Of a stretch of 30,898 nt of DNA, positions 30,297 to 30,898 are shown in pieces. Position numbers and translations under genes: made by a program. The DNA is from CAZSAL01 sp964604825. Its GTDB lineage: Bacteria; Elusimicrobiota; Elusimicrobia; 2-01-FULL-59-12. The number at the start of each line of letters is the position of its first letter. Positions within the stretch are counted from its first letter, which is position 1. The notes under the pieces are model-generated. The model did no database searches, was not told the DNA's origin, and was given only the letters and a program-made list of their open reading frames with translations. The stretch is from positions 1 through 30,898 of the forward strand of contig CAZSAL010000033.1 of NCBI GenBank assembly GCA_964604825.1, read 5' to 3'.

Positions 30297-30770
30297 CTAA
30301 ACCGCCGCAGCGCGGCGAAGCGTCTCGTTTTGCGGCGTTTCCTTCCAGACCAGATAGTCCAAAAGCTGATCTACCCGACGATCGCATGCGTCTCGTTTTG
30401 CGGCGAATTCGGACCCCTGATTCTGGATGTCCCGCAGCTTCTCGACGGCCATTCCCTTCCATGCGTCTCGTTTTGCGGCGCGACCTGCCGTCTGCCGCGA
30501 AGACCTGCGCCGGGCATTGTCTCGCATCCGATAACCCGGATGAGTCTGGCGATACCACCGCCAATACCCGCGTTTGCGCGCCCAGGCACGAATCTTTTCA
30601 CGACGTTGGTCATCGCAGCGCGGGTCGTCCCGGTAAAACGCGCGGCAGGCTTGACGGTGACGTTCCCTTTGACAACCTCCGCGGGAACAGAACGTTTGCT
30701 TGTCGCGCTTGGGTGGATAGGGTTTAAACCATTGCCGGCAATGGGCACAACGTTTCTGGGAAACCTTCAT
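30297..30770 (-). CDS. Zinc-ribbon accessory protein of the IS21 element
   Basis: 157 residues. Residues 8-33 hold a cysteine set C8-x2-C11-x16-C28-x4-C33 (CAHCRQWFKPYPP...FCSRGGC), then a basic part with RAFYRDDPRCDDQRREKIRAWARKRGYWRWYRQTHPGYRMRDNARRR. Proteins of this pattern accompany some IS21-family elements and are annotated as hypothetical or zinc-finger; I know of no proven function. It precedes istA by 14 bases. Its C-terminal half contains the three 18-base DNA repeats, so coding and likely transposase-binding sites overlap. Its start codon sits in a hairpin. Confidence 0.65.
   Translation of the reverse strand: MKVSQKRCAHCRQWFKPYPPKRDKQTFCSRGGCQRERHRQACRAFYRDDPRCDDQRREKIRAWARKRGYWRWYRQTHPGYRMRDNARRRSSRQTAGRAAKRDAWKGMAVEKLRDIQNQGSEFAAKRDACDRRVDQLLDYLVWKETPQNETLRRAAAV
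30320..30490 (+). repeat. Three copies of an 18-base repeat in the IS21 element
   Basis: GCGTCTCGTTTTGCGGCG is exact at 30320-30337, 30388-30405 and 30473-30490. IS21 elements often have multiple subterminal repeats that bind IstA; a partial inverted relative is seen near 27950. They lie inside the accessory ORF, giving its repeated AAKRDA. Confidence 0.75.
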
Positions 30771-30789
30771 GGCAGGAACCTCCTGCCAT
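30769..30789 (-). promoter_or_regulatory. Hairpin hiding the ribosome site and start codon
   Basis: On the minus strand ATGGCAGGA-GGT-TCCTGCCAT is a perfect 9-base-pair stem with a 3-base loop. The AGGAGG ribosome site and the first bases of the accessory ORF's ATG are both in it. Such a structure would lower translation unless melted, for instance by read-through transcription from outside. Confidence 0.6.
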
Positions 30790-30898
30790 AGGCTTATTGA
30801 GGAATGACAACTTCGGTAGGACTAAATTAATTCCGCCACGCGCCTCAGAACTTCCCCGCTGGTAAAAAGGTCGGCGTGATATTTTCTGTGGTAAAAGA
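30790..30898. other. Window edge, nothing recognised
   Basis: Sequence upstream of the accessory ORF. It may contain the element's right end and promoter; I could not identify an inverted repeat matching the left side. Confidence 0.3.

Larger units (their letters stand above)
27877..30898 (-). mobile_element. IS21-family insertion sequence (right end not resolved)
   Basis: Carries a zinc-ribbon accessory ORF, istA and istB in one minus-strand operon. The left end is somewhere in 27877-27995, where CGGCGCAAAAAAGGGATGAG resembles the inverted form of an 18-base repeat that occurs three times at the other side (30320-30490). The exact ends and target duplication could not be fixed from the window. 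Confidence 0.75.

Noticed and set aside
30283..30564. N-terminal extension of IstA to 598 residues
   Set aside because: The extra 94 residues are out-of-frame reading of the zinc-ribbon ORF and its 18-base repeats. The family start is the ATG at 30282.

Overview
The window reads as part of the chromosome of a Gram-negative-type bacterium, probably from an uncultured lineage. The left third is a dense run of housekeeping genes on the minus strand that includes the squalene part of hopanoid synthesis (hpnC, hpnD, hpnE), thiO, mnmA, tyrS and a LytM-type peptidase. Hopanoid genes and the palindromic dispersed repeats found inside several genes are common in Desulfobacterota, Nitrospirota, Omnitrophota and Proteobacteria. 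The sequence alone does not let me choose between them. Base composition looks near 50% G+C, with a visibly AT-richer stretch around 22.0-25.0 kb.

Layout. (1) 0.1-10.7 kb: core genes, all on the minus strand and mostly overlapping or a few bases apart. In transcription order they are GDPD-type phosphodiesterase, HAD phosphatase, hpnC, hpnD, hpnE, mnmA, thiO, tyrS, M23 peptidase, TPR protein and a thioredoxin-fold protein. Three of them (mnmA, hpnD, M23 peptidase) carry dispersed palindromic repeats that are read in frame as protein. (2) 10.7-17.4 kb: a plus-strand defence-type island. It holds a DUF4062-GHKL ATPase gene with a TOTE-type primase-helicase gene, then a type IV AbiE toxin-antitoxin pair whose toxin is broken by an internal deletion and frameshift. 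An 11-base copy of the 3' end of tRNA-Met lies at 10690, suggesting that this block was inserted between tRNA-Met and the core operon. (3) 17.37-17.44 kb: tRNA-Met(CAT), minus strand. (4) 17.45-27.9 kb: an integrative mobilizable element. It has a tyrosine integrase, an excisionase-like protein, a 33-residue ORF, a VirD2/MobA-type relaxase, a MobC-like protein, a recognisable oriT, duplicated leader sequences, and a defence cargo. The cargo is a single-chain restriction-methylation enzyme, a HEPN-like protein, a nucleotidyl-cyclase-like protein and a HigBA-type toxin-antitoxin pair. (5) 27.5-27.9 kb: gene scraps (a pRiA4b ORF-3 remnant and a possible integrase tail). (6) About 27.9-30.9 kb: an IS21-family element (istB, istA and a zinc-ribbon accessory ORF); its right end is not resolved.

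How the parts work together. The core genes are ordinary cell-envelope, tRNA and cofactor functions. The accessory blocks form a defence and mobility hot spot around a tRNA gene. The relaxase, MobC and oriT would let the second element be moved by a conjugation machine encoded elsewhere, since no type IV secretion genes are visible here. The most interesting unit is the tightly coupled trio at 22.0-26.7 kb. A type IIG-like restriction-methylase is followed with a 14-base overlap by a HEPN-like gene, and that is followed with a 1-base gap by a cyclase-like gene. This is a plausible undescribed defence cassette, but its function is inferred from fold-level motifs and gene order only.
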